A DNA stretch of 64,000 bases, taken from NCBI GenBank assembly GCA_045590535.1, contig JAZNRE010000023.1:7496-71495 (forward strand), written 5' to 3'. The DNA comes from UMGS755 sp045590535 (GTDB lineage Bacteria > Bacillota > Clostridia > UBA1381 > UBA9506). A program made the translations under genes and the position numbers. Below the pieces are notes generated by a model. It was not told where the DNA came from. It was given only the letters and a program-made list of their open reading frames with translations, and did not search any database. Each line of letters starts with the position of its first letter. Position 1 is the stretch's first letter. Of this stretch, positions 23,532-32,268 are shown in pieces.

Positions 23532-24638
23532 ATGAATGAAAAAAACAGTATTTTTATTATATTTTCCTTTGTGGTTGCTTTAATTATTTCTTATGCCACT
23601 ACGCCTCTAGCTCAAAAGCTCTCGTTTAAAATTGGCGCCGTAGATGTCCCGAAAGATAATCGTCGGATGCACAAAGAGCCGAAAGCTCTCTTGGGTGGTT
23701 TGGCTATTTTTTATGGTTTTTTAATCAGTGTTCTTTGCTTTGGTGACTTTTTCCTGCCAAATGGCCGGCTTAACATGAGCCTGGCCGGCATTTTGCTTGG
23801 CAGTGTTATCATGGTGATTTTGGGCGTATTTGATGATATTAAGCCGCGCTCGGCATGGCTTAAACTTTTGATTCAATTGGTGGCGGCAGCCATTCCTGTT
23901 TGTTTGGGTGTGCGTGTTTTTGCGGTTACCAATCCCTTTACCGATGTGTTGATTACTTTGCCCGCATGGGTTTCTTATTTAGGCAGCATCCTCTGGATTG
24001 CCGGCGTGACCAATGCGGTGAATCTTATTGACGGATTAGACGGTTTGGCGGCGGGTGTTTCTTCTATTGCAGCCATTGCGCTTTTATCCGTTTTGCTGAT
24101 TGAACACAGCTTTTCCATTACGCTTTTGGTTATGACGGCGGCGTTGGCAGGTGCATGCTTTGGCTTTTTGCCTTATAACTTTAACCCGGCCAAATTATTT
24201 ATGGGTGATACAGGCGCAACCTTTTTGGGTTATATTTTGGCCTGCATCTCCATTCAGGGTCCCTTTAAGACCTATGTGGCGTTCACTGTTCCCCTTTTGG
24301 TGCTGGGGTTGCCTATTTTTGACACCTTATTTGCCATTATCCGTCGCTTGCTTAAGGGTCAGCCAATTATGGCGCCGGATAGAGGACATTTGCATCATCG
24401 GTTGATTGACAGAGGCTTTTCTCATAAAAAAACGGTTATCATTTTATATGGCCTGTCCGCCGTGCTGGCGATTAGTGCCATTGTGATGTTGTTGACAGAT
24501 ATTACCCGCGCTCTTATCCTGCTTGTTTCGGTGGTTGTTGTTGGTTTATTTGCCTTCACTTTAACCGGTCGTTCCCACGATGAAGCAGAGAACAAAAAAG
24601 ATGGGGAAGAAAAAACTGAAAATACAGAAAAACAGTAA
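23532..24638 (+). CDS. Undecaprenyl-phosphate GlcNAc-1-phosphate transferase (TagO/WecA type)
   Basis: The 368-residue polytopic membrane enzyme of the MraY/WecA superfamily transfers a sugar-1-phosphate, most likely GlcNAc-1-P, to undecaprenyl phosphate. This is the first step of teichoic acid or secondary wall polymer synthesis. The family motifs are LGVFDDIKPRSAW, NLIDGLDGLAAG, FMGDTGATFLGY and DRGHLHHRLIDRG. A charged C-terminal tail follows the last segment. ATG 23532, with AAAGGA 12 nt upstream, is preferred to ATG 23511. The UDP-GlcNAc 2-epimerase gene follows after 30 bp, supporting a polymer with a GlcNAc-ManNAc linkage. Confidence 0.9.
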   Translation: MNEKNSIFIIFSFVVALIISYATTPLAQKLSFKIGAVDVPKDNRRMHKEPKALLGGLAIFYGFLISVLCFGDFFLPNGRLNMSLAGILLGSVIMVILGVFDDIKPRSAWLKLLIQLVAAAIPVCLGVRVFAVTNPFTDVLITLPAWVSYLGSILWIAGVTNAVNLIDGLDGLAAGVSSIAAIALLSVLLIEHSFSITLLVMTAALAGACFGFLPYNFNPAKLFMGDTGATFLGYILACISIQGPFKTYVAFTVPLLVLGLPIFDTLFAIIRRLLKGQPIMAPDRGHLHHRLIDRGFSHKKTVIILYGLSAVLAISAIVMLLTDITRALILLVSVVVVGLFAFTLTGRSHDEAENKKDGEEKTENTEKQ

Positions 24639-24668
24639 ATCGAAATTGCTCTTATGATGGAGGTTTCT

Positions 24669-25820
24669 ATGGAAAAAATTAAGGTAATGACCGTTTTTGG
24701 CACACGCCCTGAAGCGATTAAAATGGCACCTTTGGTTAAAGAACTGGAAAAGCGTGACGAGATTGAATCCATTGTTTGCGTAACGGCGCAGCACAGACAA
24801 ATGCTTGACCAGGTTTTAGAGCGGTTTTCCATTATCCCCCAATATGATTTAAATATTATGCAAGAACGGCAAACCTTGTCTTCTATTACATCCCGCGCCC
24901 TGACCGGTCTTGAAGAAGTGATGCATGAGAGTGCTCCGGACATTGTTTTGGTTCACGGCGACACATCCACCACCTTTGCCGGTGCTCTGGCGGCGTTTTA
25001 CTGCAAAATTCAGGTGGGTCATGTGGAGGCAGGTCTTAGAACCTATGACAAATACTCTCCCTACCCTGAAGAAATGAACCGTAAGCTGACAACGGCACTG
25101 ACGGATTTATACTTTGCACCCACAGCAAACAACCGGGACAATCTTTTAAAGGAAATGGTGCCGGCGGACAAGATTTTTGTAACAGGTAACACCGTTATTG
25201 ACGCAGTGCGTCACACCGTTACATCCGATTATACCTTCCAGACAGAAGCTTTGCAAAAAATTGATTTTTCCGTTGGTCGCGTGGTTTTGTTAACTGCCCA
25301 CAGACGAGAGAATTTGGGCGAACCTTTAAAACGGATTTTGACTGCTGTTCGCCGCATGGTAGATGCACATGAGGATGTTCAGGTCATCTATCCTGTGCAT
25401 TTAAACCCTGCCGTACGGGATACGGCCAAGGCTATCTTGGGCGGCCATGACCGAATTCATTTAATTGACCCTGTTGATGTGGAAGAATTGCATAACTTAA
25501 TGAATCGTTGCTATTTTGTTATGACCGATTCAGGCGGCTTGCAGGAAGAAGCGCCCTCGTTAGGGAAACCGGTGCTTGTTTTGCGGTCCGAAACCGAAAG
25601 ACCGGAAGCCGTTTATGCCGGCACGGTTAAAATTGCCGGAACCGATGAAGAGGTTATCTTCTCAATGGCAGAAGAACTTTTAAACGACGATGAGGCCTAT
25701 AGCAACATGAGCCGTGCGGTGAATCCTTATGGCGATGGCAACGCATCAAAGCGTATTGTTGATGCCATTTTGTATGCCTTTGGTCGCAAACAAGAAAAGC
25801 CTGCCGACTGGCTAGTTTAA
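24669..25820 (+). CDS. wecB: UDP-N-acetylglucosamine 2-epimerase (non-hydrolysing)
   Basis: The enzyme interconverts UDP-GlcNAc and UDP-ManNAc, also called MnaA in Gram-positives. It has 383 residues with the family start VMTVFGTRPEAIKMAPLV, the catalytic-region motifs HVEAGLRTYDKYSPYPEEMNR (read in part) and LTAHRRENLGEP, and SGGLQEEAPSLGKPVLVLR. ATG 24669 has GGAGG at a 5-nt spacing. It follows the TagO-type gene in one operon, so it probably supplies ManNAc for the wall-polymer linkage unit. Such polymers are the ligand of SLH domains. Confidence 0.95.
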   Translation: MEKIKVMTVFGTRPEAIKMAPLVKELEKRDEIESIVCVTAQHRQMLDQVLERFSIIPQYDLNIMQERQTLSSITSRALTGLEEVMHESAPDIVLVHGDTSTTFAGALAAFYCKIQVGHVEAGLRTYDKYSPYPEEMNRKLTTALTDLYFAPTANNRDNLLKEMVPADKIFVTGNTVIDAVRHTVTSDYTFQTEALQKIDFSVGRVVLLTAHRRENLGEPLKRILTAVRRMVDAHEDVQVIYPVHLNPAVRDTAKAILGGHDRIHLIDPVDVEELHNLMNRCYFVMTDSGGLQEEAPSLGKPVLVLRSETERPEAVYAGTVKIAGTDEEVIFSMAEELLNDDEAYSNMSRAVNPYGDGNASKRIVDAILYAFGRKQEKPADWLV

Positions 25821-25839
25821 TACCTTGTGATACATGTGT

Positions 25840-25863
25840 AAAACCGCGTTTATGCGCGGTTTT
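25840..25863 (+). terminator. Hairpin terminator after the epimerase gene
   Basis: AAAACCGCG pairs with CGCGGTTTT. The T run is short, so termination may be partial. Confidence 0.6.
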
Positions 25864-25907
25864 ACTTATGAAATATTTATTTCCTTTACCTTTAAGGAGT
25901 GATTTTT

Positions 25908-27263
25908 GTGGAAAAAATAAATGCTTTTTTAGATAACAACCGAGAAAACATGATCAAGATGCTTTCTGAATGGATCAGCATTCCCAGTATAGTGGAGGAG
26001 AGTGCAGATACCAATAAACCTTACGGTGATGCCTGCGCGGATATGATGTCTCGGGCAATGCAGGATGCGAAAGCCCTTGGTTTTACCCTGTGTAACAACC
26101 ATGAGAATCACATTATTACCGTTGACTTAAACGACGATGAAACAAAGCTGGGTGTTGCCTGCCATTTGGATGTTGTTGAGGCCAATCCCCAGCACTGGAC
26201 AACAGACCCGTGGAAAGCAGAAGTGATTGACAACCGCATTTATGGCAGAGGTGCCAGCGACAACAAAGGTGCCGGTGTAGCCGCCTTGTTTGCTCTTGCG
26301 GCTTTAAAGCATGCAGGCAAAAAGGGAAACATCCGTCTTTATTTTGGCAGTGCTGAAGAGGTTGGCAGCCCTTGTTTTCGTTATTACACGGCAAATTATG
26401 TTAAAAAAGAGGACCTGCCGCTCATTGTTGTGCCTGATGCCAGTGACATTGTTTATGGTGAGTGGGGCATGCTAAAGGCGGGCATTCATGGTACCTTTAC
26501 ACAAACAGGCACAAAACAGCTTGTGAGCCTTTCAAGCGGTGAAGCCTTTAACATCATTCCCGGAACGGCAACTGCGGTGGTTAGCGGCATTACGGATGCG
26601 GAAGTGGAAGCACTGCAGCAACGCTATGACTTTAAGGCGACACGAGAAGGGGACCGGGTAACGGTTTTTGTTGAAGGCGTTAGTTGCCATTCGTCACAAC
26701 CTCAATTGGGTGACAACGCGGCAATTAAACTGCTTAACATTTTAACCGCACTGCCTTTAGATAGTGATGTGGCCACTATGCTTAAGGGCATAAAAGAATT
26801 ATACACCCAGTCACCAAGCTATATCAGCCAAAATGTTCAACAAGGTTTGCTAACCTTTTCATTAACGGGTTTATTCTTTGAAGATGGTGCTTTAAGCACC
26901 CTTCACGATTCCCGCTATTCCTATGATGTTTCAGGGGAACAAATTCGAAACGAAATGCAGAAAAAATGTGAAGAAATGCAGTGCGGTGTCGAGTTTCCAC
27001 TGATTAAAGAACCCCATCTTGTTGATAAAAACTCGCCCTTTATTCAAAAGCTTTGCAAAATCTATGAAGACTTTACAAATGAAAAAAGCCGTGTTATCGA
27101 GATGCGCGCCGTGACTTACGCTTCACAAATGATTAACGGCGTGGCATTTGGACAGTTTGAGGGGGAAAATATTCATTCCCATAACGAATACATTTCTATT
27201 GAAAACCTTATGAAAACAGCCAAACTCTTAGCCTTAACCATGTATGAATTTTTAGAAGATTAA
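25908..27263 (+). CDS. M20 family dipeptidase (PepV/Sapep-like)
   Basis: The metal-dependent peptidase has 451 residues. Ligand and catalytic motifs are CHLDVVEANP (His and catalytic Asp), YGRGASDNKGAG (bridging Asp), GSAEEVGSP (catalytic Glu pair), VPDAS and, near the end, NIHSHNEYISIEN. The length and PHLVDKNSPF region fit the Mn/Zn dipeptidase PepV/Sapep group. GTG 25908 is the start, with AAGGAGTG 6 nt upstream. The GTG at 25899 lies inside that site. It likely degrades peptides taken up from the medium. Confidence 0.9.
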   Translation: MEKINAFLDNNRENMIKMLSEWISIPSIVEESADTNKPYGDACADMMSRAMQDAKALGFTLCNNHENHIITVDLNDDETKLGVACHLDVVEANPQHWTTDPWKAEVIDNRIYGRGASDNKGAGVAALFALAALKHAGKKGNIRLYFGSAEEVGSPCFRYYTANYVKKEDLPLIVVPDASDIVYGEWGMLKAGIHGTFTQTGTKQLVSLSSGEAFNIIPGTATAVVSGITDAEVEALQQRYDFKATREGDRVTVFVEGVSCHSSQPQLGDNAAIKLLNILTALPLDSDVATMLKGIKELYTQSPSYISQNVQQGLLTFSLTGLFFEDGALSTLHDSRYSYDVSGEQIRNEMQKKCEEMQCGVEFPLIKEPHLVDKNSPFIQKLCKIYEDFTNEKSRVIEMRAVTYASQMINGVAFGQFEGENIHSHNEYISIENLMKTAKLLALTMYEFLED

Positions 27264-27413
27264 GCCATTGCTGAATATAGGAGATATAAATGAAAACGAG
27301 GGTAAGAATTTTCACATCATAAAGAGATGCTTTTATGATTATTTAGTTGATGAAAAGACAAATTTATACAAAAGTGTTTAAAATATTAGAAATTTAAGAA
27401 AGGATTGATTTAA

Positions 27414-27866
27414 ATGATTTTAGACATCTTAAACAATGCGAAAATGTATGAATCTCTGCATCCCGGTTTTGCCAAAGCTTTTGCGTTTTTGCGCGCGGCA
27501 CAGGATGGATTGCCGGAGGTGGGACGCTATGAAATTGACGGCGACAAAGTGTTTGCCCTGGTACAAAAATATGACACCGTTCCGGCAGAAGAAGCAAAAT
27601 GGGAAGCGCACAAAAAATACATTGACATTCAGTTTGTTTATGACGGCTCCGAAATAATTGGATGGGACACCATCTCCAATTTGCCGGAAGGGGAGACCTT
27701 TATTGAAGAAAAGGATAGCTACCGCTATCACGCCCCGTCGGCAACGCCGTTAATTTTGCACAGTGGCATGTTTGCCATTTTATATCCCCAGGATTTGCAT
27801 CGCCCCAAGGAACTGTTTGAAACCGCTTCACCTGTTGTGAAAATTGTGGTTAAAGTTTTATTATAA
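27414..27866 (+). CDS. YhcH/YjgK/YiaL family protein
   Basis: The 150-residue cupin-like protein of the DUF386 family has the motifs AHKKYIDIQFVYDGSE and FAILYPQDLHRPK. Relatives are found in sialic acid and other sugar operons and as the EbgC subunit. The exact reaction is generally unknown. AAAGGA precedes ATG 27414. It is monocistronic with a strong terminator. Confidence 0.88.
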   Translation: MILDILNNAKMYESLHPGFAKAFAFLRAAQDGLPEVGRYEIDGDKVFALVQKYDTVPAEEAKWEAHKKYIDIQFVYDGSEIIGWDTISNLPEGETFIEEKDSYRYHAPSATPLILHSGMFAILYPQDLHRPKELFETASPVVKIVVKVLL

Positions 27867-27878
27867 AATATGAAATGA

Positions 27879-27912
27879 TGGCTGTTTGCCTTTGGCAGAC
27901 AGCCAATTTTTT
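27879..27912 (+). terminator. Terminator after yhcH
   Basis: TGGCTGTTTGCC (27879-27890) pairs with GGCAGACAGCCA (27894-27905), followed by ATTTTTTT. Confidence 0.92.
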
Positions 27913-28005
27913 TGGCAATTTATAGTGTTTGCTTTAAAAAATTGTGTGGATATGTCATGATGGCGTATTTCTTCACTTATTTTGTGAAAAATAAGGATAT
28001 AGATA

Positions 28006-28035
28006 TTGCTTTTTTATATATGTATATGATATAAT
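28006..28035 (+). promoter_or_regulatory. Promoter of the atp operon
   Basis: TTGCTT (28006-28011) and TATAAT (28030-28035) are spaced by 18 bp, in a very AT-rich stretch 64 bp before atpI. Confidence 0.6.
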
Positions 28036-28098
28036 ATATGATATTCTTGGTAAGTGTTGGCATTTTTGTTTTAAAGAGGAAAAAAGGGGCTGAAAAAT

Positions 28099-28500
28099 AT
28101 GCTGAAAGCAGATAAAACCGTTATCAAAGAGACAAAATACATTGCCGTATGCGTATTGATTTTAAGCGCCTTAATGCAAGCGGTTTTTCTTGTGCTTTCC
28201 CGTTGGGATTATCAGGTGTTGCTTGGCAACCTGTTAACAGGCAGCGCCATGATTTTAAATTTCTTTTTTATGGGACTGGCGGTTCAAAAGGCAGTCCAGT
28301 GTGACGAAAAGGAAGCACGGAAAATTATGCAGAATTCGCAAACCCTTCGCATGCTTTTTATAACCATTGTGGTGATTATCGGAGCCACAGTGCCTTGCTT
28401 TTCCATTATAGCAGTTATCATTCCTTTCTTTTTCCCACGCATAGGCATTATGTTCAGGCCTTTGTGGAAGGATAAGAGGGAATCCGGTCAGGAGGTGTGA
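28099..28500 (+). CDS. atpI: ATP synthase protein I-like membrane protein
   Basis: The 133-residue protein has four hydrophobic segments (about 13-33, 40-62, 80-97 and 99-120) and precedes atpB, the standard place of atpI. AtpI helps assemble the c-ring in some bacteria. Sequence conservation in this family is low, so the call rests on topology, size and position. Its stop region holds the AGGAGGTG site for atpB. Confidence 0.75.
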   Translation: MLKADKTVIKETKYIAVCVLILSALMQAVFLVLSRWDYQVLLGNLLTGSAMILNFFFMGLAVQKAVQCDEKEARKIMQNSQTLRMLFITIVVIIGATVPCFSIIAVIIPFFFPRIGIMFRPLWKDKRESGQEV

Positions 28501-28502
28501 CA

Positions 28503-29396
28503 TTGGAGCAACAAAACCGCCAATTTAAAATTGTGGATACTTTGTATCTTTTGATGATGATTTTGCCTATTCTATTTTTGATTGTTCTTGAGATTTTAAC
28601 CAGCCCTGCCATAACGGGCATTAGCATTTCAGGCGCCAGGATTTATTTTAAGGTGCCCATGCCCATACAGGATTTGGTTATTACAGAGGCACAAATTAAC
28701 TCATGGTTTGTTATCATTTCGATTGTTGGTCTTTGCCTGTATTTGACACACGGTCTTAAAACGCAAAACATTCTTCGTCGTCAGCATTTGGCGGAGTGGA
28801 TTGTTGAGAAGGTAGAAAAACTGGTTCATGACAATATGGGAGATTACTTTGCAGGCTTTGGTCCCTTTATTGCTTCCATTATAGCTATATCGGCCTTTTC
28901 GAGCCTCATGGCTTTGTGTGGACTGTTTCCGCCAACATCAGATATCAATGTGGTTGCCGGCTGGGCGATACTCGTATTTTTGCTTATTACTTATTATAAG
29001 CTAAAGGGCGGTGTGCTGAATTATTTAAAAGGTTTTACCGAACCCATCTTTGTTATGGCACCCTTAAATGTTTTGGGTGAAATTGCAACGCCGGTTTCAA
29101 TGGCCTTTCGTCATTACGGCAATGTCATTTCGGGCACAGTTATTTCTGTGCTGGTAGCGGCGGCGCTGCAAGGGCTTTCGGCCATGGTTTTGGGATGGCT
29201 GCCGGGATTTTTGGGTGAAATTCCGTTCTTGCAGGTGGGCGTCCCCGCTATTTTGTCGGTCTACTTTGATGTATTCAGCGGCTGCATGCAGGCCTATATC
29301 TTTGCTATGCTGACCATGCTGAACATAGCCGGCGCTTTTCCCCAGGAAGAATATGAAAAAAGAAGACAGAAAAAATTATTAAAAGCAAAAATTTAA
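28503..29396 (+). CDS. atpB: ATP synthase F0 subunit a
   Basis: Subunit a forms the ion half-channels beside the c-ring. The 298-residue polytopic protein contains the essential arginine in MAFRHYGNVISG and the preceding PLNVLGEI region. TTG 28503 is chosen because AGGAGGTG lies at proper spacing. The GTG at 28497 is too close to that site. Codon 1 is therefore non-ATG either way. The gene is second in the atp operon. Confidence 0.93.
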   Translation: MEQQNRQFKIVDTLYLLMMILPILFLIVLEILTSPAITGISISGARIYFKVPMPIQDLVITEAQINSWFVIISIVGLCLYLTHGLKTQNILRRQHLAEWIVEKVEKLVHDNMGDYFAGFGPFIASIIAISAFSSLMALCGLFPPTSDINVVAGWAILVFLLITYYKLKGGVLNYLKGFTEPIFVMAPLNVLGEIATPVSMAFRHYGNVISGTVISVLVAAALQGLSAMVLGWLPGFLGEIPFLQVGVPAILSVYFDVFSGCMQAYIFAMLTMLNIAGAFPQEEYEKRRQKKLLKAKI

Positions 29397-29431
29397 ATTT
29401 AAAAATAATAAAAATATACGGAGGTATTATC

Positions 29432-29713
29432 ATGGAAATCGCAGTAGGTATTATTTTAGGATGTTGTGCACTTGGCGCAGGTATTTGCATGGGTATTGGT
29501 GCTATCGGACCCGGTATTGGTGAAGGTAATGCTGTATCAAAAGCTTGTGAAGCCATCGGCCGTCAGCCCGAAAGCAAGGGTGATGTAACCAGCACCATGA
29601 TTATGGGTTGTGCCATTGCCGAAACAACCGGTATTTATGCATTGGTTATCGCAATTCTTTTAATTTTCGTTGCGCCCAGCAGCTTTGTTGGACTTCTTAA
29701 AAGCTTTCTTTAA
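29432..29713 (+). CDS. atpE: ATP synthase F0 subunit c, sodium-type ion site
   Basis: The 93-residue two-helix proteolipid forms the rotor ring. Helix 1 contains GAIGPGIGEG with Glu31. Helix 2 contains the essential Glu64 in AIAETTGIYALV, with Thr65, Thr66 and Tyr69. This matches the Na+-binding pattern of sodium ATP synthases, in the variant with a second carboxylate in helix 1 instead of Gln, as described for Fusobacterium nucleatum. GGAGG precedes ATG 29432. The enzyme is therefore likely coupled to sodium ions (inference from motif). Confidence 0.95.
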   Translation: MEIAVGIILGCCALGAGICMGIGAIGPGIGEGNAVSKACEAIGRQPESKGDVTSTMIMGCAIAETTGIYALVIAILLIFVAPSSFVGLLKSFL

Positions 29714-29740
29714 TCACAATAGTTAAACGGAGAGATTAAA

Positions 29741-30259
29741 ATGATACAATCGTTAGATGTCATATCTGTCAATTTGTGGCAAATACTGATTTCTCTTGCT
29801 AATCTTTTAATACTTTTTACGCTTGTTAAAAAGTTTTTATTCGGCCCCGTCAAAAATGTTATGGCAAAGCGCCAGGCAGAGATTGACGAAAAGTATACGG
29901 CCGCCTACGAGGCTGCTGATGCTGCGGCGCAGGATAAAAAAGAATGGGAAGAGAAATTGCAGGGTGCTGCCGTAGAAGCCCAGGGTATTTTATCTTCTGC
30001 TTCTGAAAATGCGAAACATCGTGGCGAAAAAATTCTGTTAGCGGCAAAAGAACGGGCAGAAGGCATTCTTCGTCAGGCTGAAGCTGAAGCAGAGCTTGAA
30101 CGCAAAAAGGCAATTGACGGAATTAAACGCGAAATTGTTGAAGTGTCAGGTGCTCTTACCGAAAAGATGCTTGAGCGTGAAATCAACACAAAGGATCATC
30201 GCAATTTGATTGATTCCTTTATCGAAAAGATAGGTGATAGCGATGACGGAGATAGGTAA
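29741..30259 (+). CDS. atpF: ATP synthase F0 subunit b
   Basis: This 172-residue stator subunit has one N-terminal membrane helix (about 10-29) and then a long charged helix rich in Ala, Glu and Lys that forms the peripheral stalk. The usual length and its place between atpE and atpH support the call. Its last 17 bp overlap the start of atpH. Confidence 0.93.
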   Translation: MIQSLDVISVNLWQILISLANLLILFTLVKKFLFGPVKNVMAKRQAEIDEKYTAAYEAADAAAQDKKEWEEKLQGAAVEAQGILSSASENAKHRGEKILLAAKERAEGILRQAEAEAELERKKAIDGIKREIVEVSGALTEKMLEREINTKDHRNLIDSFIEKIGDSDDGDR

Positions 30260-30773
30260 AGAATATGGAACAGCTCTTTTCATGCTGGCGTGTGAAAAAG
30301 AGCAAAAACATGAATATGCTGGGGCTTTAGAGACAGTTAAAAAGGTTTTTGATGAAGAGCCGGCCTATCTTGCGTTTTTGTCTTCTCCTGCCATTGGCAT
30401 GAGTGAAAGGCTGGATGCCATTGTAACCGCTTTTGGCGAAAAATTGCCTGAAGATGTGGTTTCATACATGCAGTTATTGTGCGAAAAAGGGCGTATTCCT
30501 TGCTTTTATGATTCGGTTACAGAGTATAATAAGCTGTTTGATGAATCGGAACGGGTTTTGAGTGCCAAAATTACCAGTGCAGTAGAATTAACAGACGATG
30601 AAAAGCAAAAGCTTAAAGAGAAACTTGAAGAAAAATGCAAAACAGCTGTCACAATGGAATTTTTCATTGATGAAACCCTTATGGGCGGTATAGTTGCAGA
30701 AGTTGACGGCAAGGTGCTGGATGGCAGCTTGCGCAGTCGTTTGCGGGATATTAAGGATGTGATAAATACATGA
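30243..30773 (+). CDS. atpH: ATP synthase F1 subunit delta
   Basis: The 176-residue protein connects the stator to F1. It starts with EIGKEYGTALFMLA, typical of the N-terminal helical domain, and ends with MGGIVAEVDGKVLDGSLRSRL, the conserved C-terminal signature. ATG 30243 is preferred to GTG 30234, since AGGTGAT lies just upstream. It overlaps atpF at its start and atpA at its end (4 bp), implying translational coupling. Confidence 0.94.
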   Translation: MTEIGKEYGTALFMLACEKEQKHEYAGALETVKKVFDEEPAYLAFLSSPAIGMSERLDAIVTAFGEKLPEDVVSYMQLLCEKGRIPCFYDSVTEYNKLFDESERVLSAKITSAVELTDDEKQKLKEKLEEKCKTAVTMEFFIDETLMGGIVAEVDGKVLDGSLRSRLRDIKDVINT

Positions 30774-32263
30774 ACACAAGACCTGAAGAAATCAGTAATA
30801 TCATAAAAGAACAAATTAAAAATTATAAATCACGGATTGAAATGAAAGAGACCGGCGTCGTTATTCTAGTTGGTGACGGCATTGCCCGTGTTCATGGCCT
30901 TCGCGAATGTATGGCCAGCGAACTTTTAGAGTTTGAAGACGGCAGCTTTGGCATGGCGCAAAACCTGGAAGAAGAAACGGTTTCGGTTGCGCTTTTATCC
31001 GATGAAAACGATATCCGTGAAGGCACAAAAGTGAGCCGCACAGGCCGCGTTGTTTCTGTGCCTGTTGGTGAAGCTCTTTTGGGCAGAGTTGTCGGCGCTT
31101 TGGGTAATCCCATTGACGGAAAAGGTCCCATTGCCACAACCGAAATTCGTCCCATTGAGTCTGATGCACCGGGCATTATTGAGCGCCAGAGCGTTTCTGT
31201 GCCTCTGCAGACAGGTATTAAGGCCATCGACAGCATGATTCCCATTGGTCGCGGTCAGCGTGAGCTGATTATCGGTGACAGACAAACCGGTAAAACCGAA
31301 ATTGCAATTGACACCATTATTAACCAAAAGAACACAGGTGTTATCTGTATCTATGTTGCCATTGGCCAGAAAAACTCTTCCGTTGTGCAGCTTGCCAATC
31401 AGCTTTCTAAAATGGGCGCTATGGATTATACCATCATTGTGTCTGCTTCGGCTTCCGAAACAGCACCCCTTCAATATGTTGCGCCTTATGCCGGTTGCGC
31501 TATGGCGGAATATTTTAGAGAGCAGGGCAGGGATGTTCTCATTATTTATGATGATTTATCAAAGCATGCCGTGGCTTACCGCGCCCTGTCTTTGTTAATC
31601 CGTCGTCCGCCGGGCCGTGAAGCTTACCCCGGTGATGTTTTCTACATTCATTCAAGACTGTTGGAAAGAGCAGCCTGCATTTCAAAGGAATATGGCGGCG
31701 GCTCCATTACGGCCCTGCCTTTAATTGAAACCCAGGCCGGTGATGTTTCAGCCTACATTCCCACCAATGTTATTTCCATCACCGACGGCCAGATTTTCTT
31801 GGAAACCGAGCTGTTCCATGCCGGTGTTATGCCGGCCATTAACCCCGGTATTTCTGTTAGCCGTGTGGGTGGTTCGGCCCAGCTCCGTGCTATGAAGAAG
31901 GTTTCAGGCGAATTGAAACTTTTATATTCACAATACAGAGAATTGCAGTCTTTTGCCCAGTTTGGCAGTGACTTAGATGCTGATACAAAAGCCCGTCTTG
32001 CTTTGGGTGAACGCATTGTGGAAGTTTTAAAGCAGGATAGAAACAGCCCTGTTCGTGTGGGTTGTCAGGTGGCGATTGTTTATGCCGTAATCAATGGCTA
32101 TTTAAACGATGTGGCTGTTAATAAAGTTAAAGAATATGAGCAGAATCTCTATGAAATTTTAGAGAATGAATATGCAACTCTTTTAGAGCGCTTTGAACAA
32201 GGCTATGCAGAAGAATCTGATTTTGAAATGTTGAAGGAAGCACTTCATAAAATGCAGAGGTGA
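30770..32263 (+). CDS. atpA: ATP synthase F1 subunit alpha
   Basis: This non-catalytic nucleotide-binding subunit of F1 has 497 residues. The Walker A motif is GDRQTGKTEIAI (about 168-179). The family signature near PAINPGISVSRVGGSAQ and the arginine finger region are present. The ATGA start overlaps the atpH stop. atpG follows after 5 bp. Confidence 0.98.
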   Translation: MNTRPEEISNIIKEQIKNYKSRIEMKETGVVILVGDGIARVHGLRECMASELLEFEDGSFGMAQNLEEETVSVALLSDENDIREGTKVSRTGRVVSVPVGEALLGRVVGALGNPIDGKGPIATTEIRPIESDAPGIIERQSVSVPLQTGIKAIDSMIPIGRGQRELIIGDRQTGKTEIAIDTIINQKNTGVICIYVAIGQKNSSVVQLANQLSKMGAMDYTIIVSASASETAPLQYVAPYAGCAMAEYFREQGRDVLIIYDDLSKHAVAYRALSLLIRRPPGREAYPGDVFYIHSRLLERAACISKEYGGGSITALPLIETQAGDVSAYIPTNVISITDGQIFLETELFHAGVMPAINPGISVSRVGGSAQLRAMKKVSGELKLLYSQYRELQSFAQFGSDLDADTKARLALGERIVEVLKQDRNSPVRVGCQVAIVYAVINGYLNDVAVNKVKEYEQNLYEILENEYATLLERFEQGYAEESDFEMLKEALHKMQR

Positions 32264-32268
32264 TGTAA

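Noticed and set aside
30234..30259. Possible frameshift where atpF and atpH overlap
   Set aside because: Both proteins have complete, normal ends. A short overlap of these genes is common in atp operons.
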